Part shown: piece by piece, positions 8,653-17,113 of the stretch
Layout: each line of letters opens with the position of its first letter
How positions within the stretch are numbered: the first letter of the stretch is position 1
NCBI GenBank assembly: GCA_030693705.1
Contig: JAUYAB010000109.1
Location: 1-44,355 of the forward strand
DNA: 44,355 nucleotides
Direction: 5' to 3'
DNA from: Ignavibacteria bacterium
GTDB taxonomy: Bacteria > Bacteroidota > Ignavibacteria > Ignavibacteriales > Ignavibacteriaceae
Program-made: the position numbers and the translations under genes
The notes under the pieces: generated by a model
Seen by the model: only the letters and a program-made list of their open reading frames with translations
Databases searched by the model: none
What the model was told of the DNA's origin: nothing

Positions 8653-9669
8653 TTATTCAAAATCATGTTCAAAATAATTAACCCCTCTTTCGGAATTTTC
8701 TTTACTTTTATTCAAAATTGCTCGTTCTAAGCGGTTTTTGAATACTTCAGCGGCATCATATCCGTTATGTTTCAAAAGATAATGCAAAGCTATTACCTCT
8801 GATATTACCGTAATATTTTTTCCGGGGATTATTGGGAGTTTAACATAGGGGATTTCTACGTCTAAAATTTTCTCCAAAGTCTCATCAAGACCGGTTCGAG
8901 TATAGGTTGAACCATCACTCCAAACTTCTAATTCGCAAATAACCTCTAATCTTTTTTGTTGACGAATAGCCCTAACCCCGAACATTTTTTGAATATCAAG
9001 AATACCTAAACCTCGAATTTCCATAAAATGTTTAACTAACGAAGTTCCAGCACCGATCAAAATTCCCTCACCCTTTTTAGTAAGAATAATTACGTCGTCA
9101 CCAACCAACCGATGCCCTCTTTCAATAAGATCCAACGCTACTTCGCTCTTCCCTACTCCCGATTTCCCGATAAACAGAATGCCAACTCCATAAACATCTA
9201 CAAATGAACCATGTATTGAAGCACGCGGTGCAAACTGATCATCAAGAAAATCACTGATCAGATAAGTTAATTTTGTTGTGAGTAAGGGAGAAGAAAAAAG
9301 CGGAACATGTTGCTTGATCGCCAAATCAACCATTTCAGGAAACGGTTGATTCCCATCTGTAAGAATAATACAAGGAATATTAAATTCGAATATTTTATGT
9401 AAAGACTTTAATCGTTTCTCCACCGAAAGATTTTTAAGATAGGTTATTTCGGTATTCCCAAATATTTGAACGCGCTCATACGAAAATAGTTCAACAAACC
9501 CGGCTAAAGCTAAACCGGGTCTGTGTACATTTTGATCTTTAATTTCGCGGCTGAAACCGGTCTCATCCGAATGCAGAGTTAACTTAAATCTGGACTTTGC
9601 ATTGTTGTAAAAGAATTTTACATCAATTGAGGCAGTTCGCGAAATTGCGTTTTTATCAATTATAATCAT
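8653..9669 (-). CDS. hprK: HPr kinase/phosphorylase
   Basis: HPr kinase/phosphorylase modifies a regulatory Ser of HPr-like proteins. The 338-residue protein has the N-terminal domain (about 1-130) and the C-terminal kinase domain with IHGSFVDVYG (catalytic His153), P-loop GKSGVGKS (168-175), GDDVIIL, and the family signature EIRGLGILDI (217-226). It starts 3 bases after hpf. No ptsH or ptsI is visible in the window. In many Gram-negatives HprK works with an incomplete PTS or a Ser-HPr/NPr signalling branch rather than in sugar uptake, and that role is inferred here. Confidence 0.94.
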   Translation of the reverse strand: MIIIDKNAISRTASIDVKFFYNNAKSRFKLTLHSDETGFSREIKDQNVHRPGLALAGFVELFSYERVQIFGNTEITYLKNLSVEKRLKSLHKIFEFNIPCIILTDGNQPFPEMVDLAIKQHVPLFSSPLLTTKLTYLISDFLDDQFAPRASIHGSFVDVYGVGILFIGKSGVGKSEVALDLIERGHRLVGDDVIILTKKGEGILIGAGTSLVKHFMEIRGLGILDIQKMFGVRAIRQQKRLEVICELEVWSDGSTYTRTGLDETLEKILDVEIPYVKLPIIPGKNITVISEVIALHYLLKHNGYDAAEVFKNRLERAILNKSKENSERGVNYFEHDFE

Positions 9670-9672
9670 AAA

Positions 9673-9969
9673 CTAATGAGATTTATTTTTCGTTTTCAGT
9701 TTATTCAACTGACGATGAATTTTTTCAACCGCTAAAACGGTTGATTTTTTGTAATCATCCGAGACTTCGCTGGCAGTGAGAACTTGTCCCGGTACTTTTA
9801 CAATAATCTCAGCGGTTTTTGTAGTGTCTTTATTCGCTTGATAACTTAAGATAACATCAACATCTAAAATGTTATCATAATATTTATCAATTTTTGAAAC
9901 CTCATCCGTGATGAATTCTTTAAGGGTTTCATGAGCTTTGAATTTTCGTGCTGTGATAGAGATATTCAT
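9673..9969 (-). CDS. hpf: Ribosome hibernation-promoting factor, short form
   Basis: This 98-residue protein of the HPF/YfiA (RaiA) family has the beta-alpha-beta-beta-beta-alpha pattern (MNISITARKFKAHETLKEFI, then KTAEIIVKVPGQVLTASE). It is expected to bind the 30S decoding region and help form inactive ribosomes in stationary phase. The long-form C-terminal dimerisation domain is missing. It lies 16 bases after the Xer recombinase gene and 3 bases before hprK; hpf near hprK recalls the rpoN-hpf-ptsN clusters of other phyla. Confidence 0.88.
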   Translation of the reverse strand: MNISITARKFKAHETLKEFITDEVSKIDKYYDNILDVDVILSYQANKDTTKTAEIIVKVPGQVLTASEVSDDYKKSTVLAVEKIHRQLNKLKTKNKSH

Positions 9970-9985
9970 GTTGAGCTCCTTTTCT

Positions 9986-10864
9986 TTATGATTTTGGATG
10001 TGCTTGTTTATAAACGTTTTTTAATCGTTCAATACTAACTTGTGTATAAATTTGTGTAGTTGAAAGATTTGAATGACCAAGGATTTCTTTAACTGCGGTT
10101 AAGTCTGCACCATGATTTAACATATGCGTAGCCGAGCTGTGTCTGAAAATATGAGGACTTTTCTTTTTCAAATCGGTACATTTGCTTAAATATTTGTGTA
10201 CAAACCGATAGGCGTAATTTGATAAAACTCGTGCACCATCTGATTTAAGAAATAAATAGTCTTGATTTTTGTCTAACGGTCGTTGTTTTAAGTATTCATT
10301 TAGAATAATTTTTGATTTTTCACCAAAAGGAACGATACGAGTTTTATTTCCCTTTCCTAAAACTCTGATGATTGATGAAGAGAAATCTACGTCTTTTATA
10401 AAAAGGCTGCACGCTTCTGAAATACGCAGTGAACAACCATATAAAACCTCTATTACGGCAGCATGCAACATTTTATCCTTGTGGTCTTCCGAGTAAATCG
10501 TTTGTAATAGAACCGAATAAAGGTTTTCCGGAATAACTTCAGGGAGCTTTCTTTTGATCTTAGGATTTTTTGTATAAGCTATTAAATTTTTATCTATCAA
10601 TTCTTTCTTAAATGCGTAAGAAAAAAATCTTCTAATTGATGATAGTTTTCTCGAGATGGATGATTTCTCCAACTCTTTCTCATTTAGATAAACTAAATAT
10701 TGTTTAATCGTTCTCTCATTAATCAGTTTAATTTCGGTCTTATTTATTGAGCTGCAAAATTGATGGAATTGTTCCAGATCTTCGGAATATCCCTTTATCG
10801 TTAAAGGAGAATAACCTTTCGTTGATTCTATTTCTTTTAAATATGATTGGATAATTTCCTTCAT
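9986..10864 (-). CDS. Tyrosine recombinase XerC/XerD
   Basis: This 292-residue site-specific recombinase is expected to resolve chromosome dimers at dif. The N-terminal SAM-like DNA-binding domain covers about 1-95. The catalytic domain contains all the conserved residues: Arg147 (LRISEA), Lys171 (GKGNKTRIVPF), His238 and Arg241 (HIFRHSSATH), His264 (LGHSNLSTTQ) and the nucleophile Tyr273 (IYT). It sits 11 bases downstream of topA, a chromosomal housekeeping context rather than an integrative element. Sequence alone does not separate XerC from XerD. Confidence 0.9.
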   Translation of the reverse strand: MKEIIQSYLKEIESTKGYSPLTIKGYSEDLEQFHQFCSSINKTEIKLINERTIKQYLVYLNEKELEKSSISRKLSSIRRFFSYAFKKELIDKNLIAYTKNPKIKRKLPEVIPENLYSVLLQTIYSEDHKDKMLHAAVIEVLYGCSLRISEACSLFIKDVDFSSSIIRVLGKGNKTRIVPFGEKSKIILNEYLKQRPLDKNQDYLFLKSDGARVLSNYAYRFVHKYLSKCTDLKKKSPHIFRHSSATHMLNHGADLTAVKEILGHSNLSTTQIYTQVSIERLKNVYKQAHPKS

Positions 10865-10875
10865 ATTACAACAAT

Positions 10876-13212
10876 TTATTCTGATTCTTCTGTTTCAGTT
10901 TCAACTTCTTCAACACTTTCATCGCCGCAAACCGGACATTTTAAATAATTCCCTTTCTTAGCCGAATATTTGTGTTCCAGGTAAGTCGAATCTCCGTTGG
11001 AACACGCCCTTGCAATCGGTTTATTCCATGAAACGAAATCGCAATCGGGATATTTTGAACAACCGAAGAAAGCTTTATTTCTTTTTGATCTTCGTTCAAC
11101 GATTTGTCCTTCTTTGCATTTTGGACAAGAAATTCCAAGAGTAATGTTTTGCAGATAATCGCAATCCGGATACTTTTCACATCCGATAAAGCGACCGAAT
11201 TTCCCGTTGCGATAAATCGTACGATTGCCGCACTTGGGGCACGATTCACCGGTGTATTCCGGTTCTTTTGAATCTTGTGAAAATTCTTTAAACGATTTTA
11301 TGTTTTTACAATCGGGATAATTAGTACACGCTAAATATTTTCCAAACCGGCTGAATCGTATCGCCATTTCGTTGCCGCATTTATCGCATAAGATTTTTTC
11401 AATCTTATCTTCAACGGTTGCAAGAGTTTCTGAGAATGGTTTGTAAAAATCATTGAGTACAGAAACAAATTCATTTTCACCTTGCGCAATTTGATCTAAT
11501 TCCGCTTCCATCTTTGCAGTAAAACTTACATCAAAAATATTGGGGAAATTTTGCACAAGAATTCCATTGATTTTTATTCCAAGATGTGTTGGCGCTAATT
11601 TTCTCTCAGCAGCGGAGACATAATTCCTATCAACGACCGTGCTTACAATAGATGAATAGGTACTTGGTCTACCGATACCTTTACTTTCCAATTCTTTTAT
11701 TAAACTACTTTCGGTGTATCGTGGCGGCGGTTTTGTAAAATGCTGCGTCTCTTTCAAATCATCTAAAAGAAGTTTGTCTCCTTTTTCCATTCCTGCGGGA
11801 ATTGATTCATTCTTCGCTTCAGCTTTATCATCCGCTTCGGGATCGTAAGTCTGCTCTTTCACTTCAACATACATTTGCATAAATCCGCTAAAGAGCAATG
11901 CTTGTCCGTAAGCTTTAAAAAGAAATTCATCAGCGGATATTTCAATTACTGTTGTTTCCAATTCAGCCGGTTTCATCTGTGAGGCGATGAATCTTTTCCA
12001 GATTAGTTGATAAAGTTTAAAAGATTTGTCATCTAAAAATTCTTTTATTTTTTCTGGAGTGTACAACATCGAAGTTGGTCTTATAGCTTCATGGGCATCC
12101 TGAACGTTGGCGCTTTTCTTTTTATCGTACTGATTAGCCTTGGCGGGAAGATAGTCTTCACCAAAATTATTCTTAATATAGTCACGAGTCTCAACTAAAA
12201 TATCTTCCGAAATACGCGTTGAATCGGTTCTCATGTAAGTGATTAAACCAACAGTTCCTTCTTTGCCTAAATCAATACCTTCGTACAATTTTTGGGCAAT
12301 TCCCATAGTTTGTTTTGCTCTGAACCGAAGCGCCTTCGATGCTTCAGCTTGAAGTGTGCTGGTAATAAAAGGTGGAGCAGGATTTCTCTTCGTATGTTTT
12401 TTTACGATGCGAGAAATCTCAAAATTATTTTTTGCTTTTACTTCATTAAATAATTTTAGTGTGTCCGCTTCGTTGTTTAGCAGAATATGATGTACAAGAA
12501 ATTCTTCTAACTCTTTTTCGCCCATTTTTGCGTGAGGCGCAACTTTAATTTCTTTTCCCTTAACGCTAAAAAGTTTTGCTTTGAAGATTTCTTTTGTTGC
12601 AGTTTCGAAAAATCCCCAGATGGACCAATATTCAATTACGATGAAATTTTCAATTTCGATTTCGCGTTCGCAGATCAAGCGAAGAGCGACTGACTGCACT
12701 CTACCGGCGGATAAGGTTACTCCTGCTTCCTGGATTACTGCCTTCCATAAAAACGGACTAACTTTATAACCAATTAATCGATCCATGATTCTTCTTGCTC
12801 GCTGCGATGCAACTAAACTGGTATCAATCGGACGAGGAGTTTGCATTCCTTTTAACACACCGTTTTTTGTGATCTCATTAAAAAGAACGCGATGTACTTT
12901 ATCCTTTTCTTTGAAATTGATAAAGTCGGCAATGTCTTGTGCAATCGCTTCCCCCTCACGGTCAGGATCGGTTGCGATAAAGATGTTATCGCTTTTAGAT
13001 GACAGACTCTTAATCTTTTTAAGAAGATCACCTTTACCGCGGATGGTAACAAATTGCGGTTGAAATTGATTATCAACATCAATACCTAGTTTTGATTTAG
13101 GAAGATTTTTAATATGCCCCACCGTAGCTTCAACATGATAATTTCTACCAAGATATTTATTTATCGTTTTCGCTTTAGCCGGAGATTCAACAAGAACAAG
13201 ATTTTTACTCAT
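10876..13212 (-). CDS. topA: DNA topoisomerase I
   Basis: Type IA topoisomerase of 778 residues that relaxes negative supercoils. The N-terminal TOPRIM domain has LVESPAKAKTI with the catalytic Glu9 and the acidic DPDREGEAIA motif (82-91). The active-site tyrosine is Tyr326 in GLITYMRTDSTRIS. The C-terminal quarter (from about residue 605) holds three clear C4 zinc ribbons of the form CxxC...C(x4)C (CDKCG, CPKCG and CPKCK types) and a fourth, looser one (CPVCG) before an acidic tail. It starts 6 bases after smg and precedes the Xer gene. Confidence 0.97.
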   Translation of the reverse strand: MSKNLVLVESPAKAKTINKYLGRNYHVEATVGHIKNLPKSKLGIDVDNQFQPQFVTIRGKGDLLKKIKSLSSKSDNIFIATDPDREGEAIAQDIADFINFKEKDKVHRVLFNEITKNGVLKGMQTPRPIDTSLVASQRARRIMDRLIGYKVSPFLWKAVIQEAGVTLSAGRVQSVALRLICEREIEIENFIVIEYWSIWGFFETATKEIFKAKLFSVKGKEIKVAPHAKMGEKELEEFLVHHILLNNEADTLKLFNEVKAKNNFEISRIVKKHTKRNPAPPFITSTLQAEASKALRFRAKQTMGIAQKLYEGIDLGKEGTVGLITYMRTDSTRISEDILVETRDYIKNNFGEDYLPAKANQYDKKKSANVQDAHEAIRPTSMLYTPEKIKEFLDDKSFKLYQLIWKRFIASQMKPAELETTVIEISADEFLFKAYGQALLFSGFMQMYVEVKEQTYDPEADDKAEAKNESIPAGMEKGDKLLLDDLKETQHFTKPPPRYTESSLIKELESKGIGRPSTYSSIVSTVVDRNYVSAAERKLAPTHLGIKINGILVQNFPNIFDVSFTAKMEAELDQIAQGENEFVSVLNDFYKPFSETLATVEDKIEKILCDKCGNEMAIRFSRFGKYLACTNYPDCKNIKSFKEFSQDSKEPEYTGESCPKCGNRTIYRNGKFGRFIGCEKYPDCDYLQNITLGISCPKCKEGQIVERRSKRNKAFFGCSKYPDCDFVSWNKPIARACSNGDSTYLEHKYSAKKGNYLKCPVCGDESVEEVETETEESE

Positions 13213-13218
13213 AATAGC

Positions 13219-13674
13219 TTAATTTATTTTATCTGAAAGATAGAGAAGTTTTCTACTTCCCGGGATTGATAATTTATCTACATCAATGATGGAATTTAAA
13301 ATAAGGAAATTCATTTCATCTTCCGTTAATGGAAATTCGGGAAAGAAAAATATTTGTTCCATTATACCATCGAGATCTAAATTAGTTAGTAATCCGATTT
13401 TAAATAGCTTTAGAATCCGATTGTAATTTTGCATTCCGATGATATGCATTTCATCTTCAGAAAAAATTCTCATCCCTTTTGAAACAGTTGGATGGGAAAT
13501 ATGCCCGACCTGGTTTGCATTAATTTTATCAATGATCCAGCTATAAGCTGTTGCTACAATCGTTTTATCGTACTTTTTCTTTTTCAGTAACTTTGATTCA
13601 ACATGTTCCAAAGATTTATCTTTCGCAAGTCCGTCAAGTAATTTTGAAAGAACTTCTGCTAATCTATTTCTCAT
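13219..13674 (-). CDS. smg: DUF494 / Smg-like protein
   Basis: The 151-residue protein resembles the DUF494 (Smg) family. The best-matching stretch is MRIFSEDEMHIIGMQNYNRI, followed by a helical region ending FPLTEDEMNFLILNSI, which parallels the enterobacterial Smg pattern MRIYTPEE followed by FELDDLKWVILM. The function is unknown. In enterobacteria smg lies near a TopA-zinc-finger-like gene; here it lies directly upstream of topA with a 6-base gap. It overlaps the ybeY stop by four bases (ATGA), so expression is probably coupled. Confidence 0.7.
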   Translation of the reverse strand: MRNRLAEVLSKLLDGLAKDKSLEHVESKLLKKKKYDKTIVATAYSWIIDKINANQVGHISHPTVSKGMRIFSEDEMHIIGMQNYNRILKLFKIGLLTNLDLDGIMEQIFFFPEFPLTEDEMNFLILNSIIDVDKLSIPGSRKLLYLSDKIN

Positions 13675-14120
13675 TTAGTTTTCATTATTAAATAGTTTAA
13701 TTTCTTCACTAAGGAAGTTTCTTTTCTTTTCATTTTTAATTTATCATTAATTTGCTGATCATCATAACCGATAAGATGAAGAATCCCATGGATGATAAGC
13801 CGGAGATATTCTTCTTTCCCCGAAATATGAAATCGTTCGGCGTTTTCAATTGCATCTTCATACGAAATAATGATTTCACCGTCCAAATCAGTATTACTTC
13901 CGTTATAGTTGAAAGTTAAAATATCAGTTGTAAAATGATGATTTAAATATTTACCGTTCAGTTCCCGTATTTCTTTTTTATCAACAAACGAAACATTGAC
14001 GCTGACAATTGAAAAATTTAACTCTTCAGCCAACTTAACAATAATCAACTTAACAAGCGATTTCTTAAAATCTAATTTTTTCGGAATTAAGATAGCAATT
14101 TTTGTCTTTGAAATATTCAT
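13671..14120 (-). CDS. ybeY: Endoribonuclease YbeY (rRNA maturation)
   Basis: This 149-residue metal-dependent endoribonuclease acts in 16S rRNA 3'-end maturation and ribosome quality control. The family core is present: LNGKYLNHHFTTDILTF and the metal site HGILHLIGYDD. His111 and His115 are kept, but the third ligand position, His in E. coli, is Asp121. I recall the same substitution in Bacteroidetes YbeY proteins, so activity is still likely. It overlaps smg by four bases and follows the carbonic-anhydrase-like gene by six. Confidence 0.9.
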   Translation of the reverse strand: MNISKTKIAILIPKKLDFKKSLVKLIIVKLAEELNFSIVSVNVSFVDKKEIRELNGKYLNHHFTTDILTFNYNGSNTDLDGEIIISYEDAIENAERFHISGKEEYLRLIIHGILHLIGYDDQQINDKLKMKRKETSLVKKLNYLIMKTK

Positions 14121-14126
14121 AAATGA

Positions 14127-14705
14127 TTATTTCATCTCATTTAGCGATTCGCTCGATATTTTAGAATATTCTTTATAACGCAATGCCGATTTCATAAGCT
14201 CGTCCAATTCCGCTTGAGAAAGTTGCCTTATAACCTTGCACGGAACGCCTGCTACCAAACTTCCTTTAGGAACAACAAATCTTGGGGGGACAACTGCGCC
14301 GGCTGCAACTACACTTCCTTCTTCTATTACAGCGCCGTCTAAAACAACAGAACCCATACCTATCAAACAGAGATTGTTTATCGTGCAGCCATGCAGCGTA
14401 ACGCTGTGTCCGATGGTAACATTATCACCGATCACTAATGGATTGGTTTCAGTTGTTACATGAAGCATTGAGCAATCCTGAACATTCGTCATTTTTCCGA
14501 TGCGGATATAATTTACATCACCGCGAATAACGGAATTGTACCAAACACTTGAGTCTTCACCTATTTTAACATCACCGATAATTTTAGCGCCTGATGCAAT
14601 GAAAACAGAATCCTCAACATCCGGCAGCATCCCCTGGTAAGGGAAAAATATTTTTTCTTTTACTAATTGTTGTACTTTGGTGGAGTCCATCCCGGTCTTT
14701 TCCAT
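14127..14705 (-). CDS. Gamma-carbonic-anhydrase family hexapeptide-repeat protein
   Basis: This 192-residue left-handed beta-helix protein of the YrdA/PaaY/CaiE group has regular hexapeptide turns (SGAKIIGDVKIGEDSSVW). The three zinc-binding His are present: His82 (MLHVT), His100 (TIGH) and His105 (TLHGC). The Glu-bearing loops of the archaeal Cam enzyme are not obvious, so carbonic anhydrase activity is uncertain. The first ATG overlaps the upstream gene by 43 bases; a second ATG at 14690 is also possible. Neither has a convincing ribosome-binding site. Confidence 0.85.
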   Translation of the reverse strand: MEKTGMDSTKVQQLVKEKIFFPYQGMLPDVEDSVFIASGAKIIGDVKIGEDSSVWYNSVIRGDVNYIRIGKMTNVQDCSMLHVTTETNPLVIGDNVTIGHSVTLHGCTINNLCLIGMGSVVLDGAVIEEGSVVAAGAVVPPRFVVPKGSLVAGVPCKVIRQLSQAELDELMKSALRYKEYSKISSESLNEMK

Positions 14706-15487
14706 GATTTTAATTCTAAATTAACATTTCCAATGATCACTTTCATTTTTGCTAGAATAGGCACTGCAGCTTTATCGTTTGAGAACCAACCTTCAAAGCG
14801 ACCGGTTAAACCAAAAACACTTATAAAATCAGTATCGCCATCCAAATAGGTGCAGGCGATGTCATGATCCACAGCATCGATCGAGATTTTATCAACTCGA
14901 TCGTAGAAATTTATTTTTGTAAAAACTTTTTCTTCAGTAACAAAGCAAGGGACTTTTTCCGATTTATTTTGTCCGTTGTTCATGCGGGCGTAGTAGAAAA
15001 TAGAAAGTCCATCGTGATACATTTTTTCTGCGGTCGTTGTTGAATCAGTCCATAATTCCGAAGGCATTACACTCCCCTTCTTCACCCGGAGTTTATGATT
15101 TTTATAATCAAAGTAATATTCGGTATAAGTAGTGTATTCTTCTTTTCGAATTAATCCCTTAAAAAACTCCGAGTAATAATCGGTATTTACTTTGCTCTCA
15201 TAAATCTGATGAAGATTTACCAAAGGAATACCGGAATAAGAATCAATGTGTGCGATCGTATTGTAAATAGTTCTTCCTTGATATTCACTTTTGTTGATTA
15301 TCCTCAATCTAACTTCACCAAGTTTCAGAAAAGAATAACTGACGACATAAGTAATATCTTCCCCAACAAGTAATTCCTTCTCGGAAACTACCGGGGTCGA
15401 AAATGTTATACTTTCGGGTTTATAAGTAAAACCCGATTGTAACAAAATCACACTTATAACAACAAAAAGCCAAATAGGATTTTTCAT
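14663..15487 (-). CDS. DUF3108 domain-containing exported protein
   Basis: This 274-residue protein begins with a hydrophobic signal segment (WLFVVISVILLQSGFTY). The rest matches the DUF3108 pattern: GEDITYVVSYSFLKLGEVRL near the start, an Arg/Lys-rich strand (NHKLRVKK) and a conserved C-terminal section ending with VIIGNVNLELKSWKRPGW. The family is periplasmic or outer-membrane linked and of unknown role. It starts 2 bases after the CtpA protease gene, and its 3' end overlaps the gamma-carbonic-anhydrase-like gene. It belongs to a block of envelope genes running from 21980 down to 14663. Confidence 0.75.
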   Translation of the reverse strand: MKNPIWLFVVISVILLQSGFTYKPESITFSTPVVSEKELLVGEDITYVVSYSFLKLGEVRLRIINKSEYQGRTIYNTIAHIDSYSGIPLVNLHQIYESKVNTDYYSEFFKGLIRKEEYTTYTEYYFDYKNHKLRVKKGSVMPSELWTDSTTTAEKMYHDGLSIFYYARMNNGQNKSEKVPCFVTEEKVFTKINFYDRVDKISIDAVDHDIACTYLDGDTDFISVFGLTGRFEGWFSNDKAAVPILAKMKVIIGNVNLELKSWKRPGWTPPKYNN

Positions 15488-15489
15488 CT

Positions 15490-17103
15490 CTATTTTATGT
15501 TTGCTAATTCTTTTGCTTTACCGAAAAGAGATAATGCTTTCTTAACTTGTTTGTCCATTGGAATTAAGGTTGAATACCAGCCTTCGTTTTTCCAATAATT
15601 TCTTGCGATTGTAGCCTTCAATCTTGCTTTGATATAATCCTTTTCAGTGTCATAATCTTTCTCAACAAACTTTACATCTTTTGTTTTTGCAAATTCGATG
15701 AAGGCTTTCATGTCTTCATCCGAAAGATCAAACGAAGAAATATATTTTGCCAGATTATCATCGCTTGTCTTTTTTATTGAAGCGCCGTGCAGATCAATAT
15801 AATTTAAAGCGAAAAGGTAAAATGTGTTTTTTCTTATAAGATTTGCGCTGTAATCGGTCAATTTTTCTGATTTAACAAAATAGTCTGGAGTTATACCGCC
15901 GCCGCCATATACAATTCTTCCTTTACCGGTTTTATACGTTGGATGCAGTGAATCATTTTCTGTTTTGTGATCTAAATTTTCGCCGTCAAATTCATCTTGC
16001 CGATCCATCGTTTCCATGTAATAATCTTTTTTGTCTTTATCCTTATACTTCCTCTGTATCAATCTTCCTGAAGGAGTGAAATAATCAGATATTGTTAATC
16101 TCAGTGAACTGCCATCACTTAAAGGAAATTGACGTTGAACTAAACCTTTACCAAAAGTAGTTTCGCCAACAACCAAGCCGCGATCCCAATCCTGCACAGC
16201 TCCTGAAACGATTTCACTTGCCGATGCGCTTCCTCTATTTACTAAAATGATTAATGGAATTTTTTCATACGAAGAAGCAACCGAAGCATAAAAATCTTCA
16301 TCGAATTCTTTTCTTCTTCCGCGAGTATAAACGATCTTCTTCTCGCCATCAATAAAGAGATCCGCGATTTGGAAAGCTTGATTTAAATAACCGCCGGGAT
16401 TATTCCGGAGATCAAGTACCAACTGTTTCATTCCTTTATTTTGCAGATCATTCAACGCTGATTGTAATTCGTCCGTTGTTTTTTCTGCAAATCTGCTAAC
16501 GCTAACATAGCCGGTTTGCTTATCGAGCATAATGTGTGTATCAACTGAAAAGAGAGGAATTTTATCACGTGTGATTTCATATTCCATCGGCTCTTTTACT
16601 CCAATCCGCAAAACTAAAACTTTAACTTTAGAACCGGCTTTCCCACGTAATTTTTTTCTTACATCATCGTTTGTTATGCCGATACAATCTTTATCATCGA
16701 TTTTAATAATTCTGTCACCGGCTAAAATACCTAATTGCTCGCTTGGTCCGCCGGTAATTGGGGAAACAACGGTTAAAGTATCGTTAACCACCTGGAACTC
16801 AATTCCAACTCCTTCAAAGTCGCCACGGAATTCTTCTTCAACAGCCGTCATTTGTTTTGCCGGAATATAAACCGAGTGAGGATCAAGTTCATTCAACATT
16901 CCGTTAATCGCAGCTTCGACAAGTTTTTGTGTGTCGATATCTTCAACATAATACTTTTGCGTAAGCATTAATACATCATGGAACTTCTGCACGTTTGCAA
17001 AAAGATTATCATCTGCAAGAGCTTTTTGAATCTGCGTTCCAAGTAATATTCCCGATGTTAAAATAATAACCATTAACGGGATTCTATATTTTTTGTAATT
17101 CAT
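15490..17103 (-). CDS. ctpA: C-terminal processing peptidase, S41 family
   Basis: This 537-residue periplasmic serine protease carries an N-terminal membrane/signal segment (about 7-28), a PDZ domain (about 95-180, GDFEGVGIEF to VLVLRIG) and the S41 protease domain. The catalytic pair is Ser294 (in GSASASEIVSG) and Lys319 (in GETTFGKGLVQ), separated by 25 residues as in Prc/CtpB. DLRNNPGGYL is also present. A C-terminal tail of about 150 residues follows. Such proteases trim C-termini of envelope proteins or peptidoglycan hydrolases. It lies between a Wzi-like barrel gene and a DUF3108 gene. Confidence 0.93.
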   Translation of the reverse strand: MNYKKYRIPLMVIILTSGILLGTQIQKALADDNLFANVQKFHDVLMLTQKYYVEDIDTQKLVEAAINGMLNELDPHSVYIPAKQMTAVEEEFRGDFEGVGIEFQVVNDTLTVVSPITGGPSEQLGILAGDRIIKIDDKDCIGITNDDVRKKLRGKAGSKVKVLVLRIGVKEPMEYEITRDKIPLFSVDTHIMLDKQTGYVSVSRFAEKTTDELQSALNDLQNKGMKQLVLDLRNNPGGYLNQAFQIADLFIDGEKKIVYTRGRRKEFDEDFYASVASSYEKIPLIILVNRGSASASEIVSGAVQDWDRGLVVGETTFGKGLVQRQFPLSDGSSLRLTISDYFTPSGRLIQRKYKDKDKKDYYMETMDRQDEFDGENLDHKTENDSLHPTYKTGKGRIVYGGGGITPDYFVKSEKLTDYSANLIRKNTFYLFALNYIDLHGASIKKTSDDNLAKYISSFDLSDEDMKAFIEFAKTKDVKFVEKDYDTEKDYIKARLKATIARNYWKNEGWYSTLIPMDKQVKKALSLFGKAKELANIK

Positions 17104-17113
17104 TGTTAACCTT

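Noticed and set aside
9986-10864. Integrase of a mobile element
   Set aside because: Length, motifs and housekeeping neighbours (topA, hpf) fit a chromosomal Xer recombinase; no attachment sites or cargo genes are seen.
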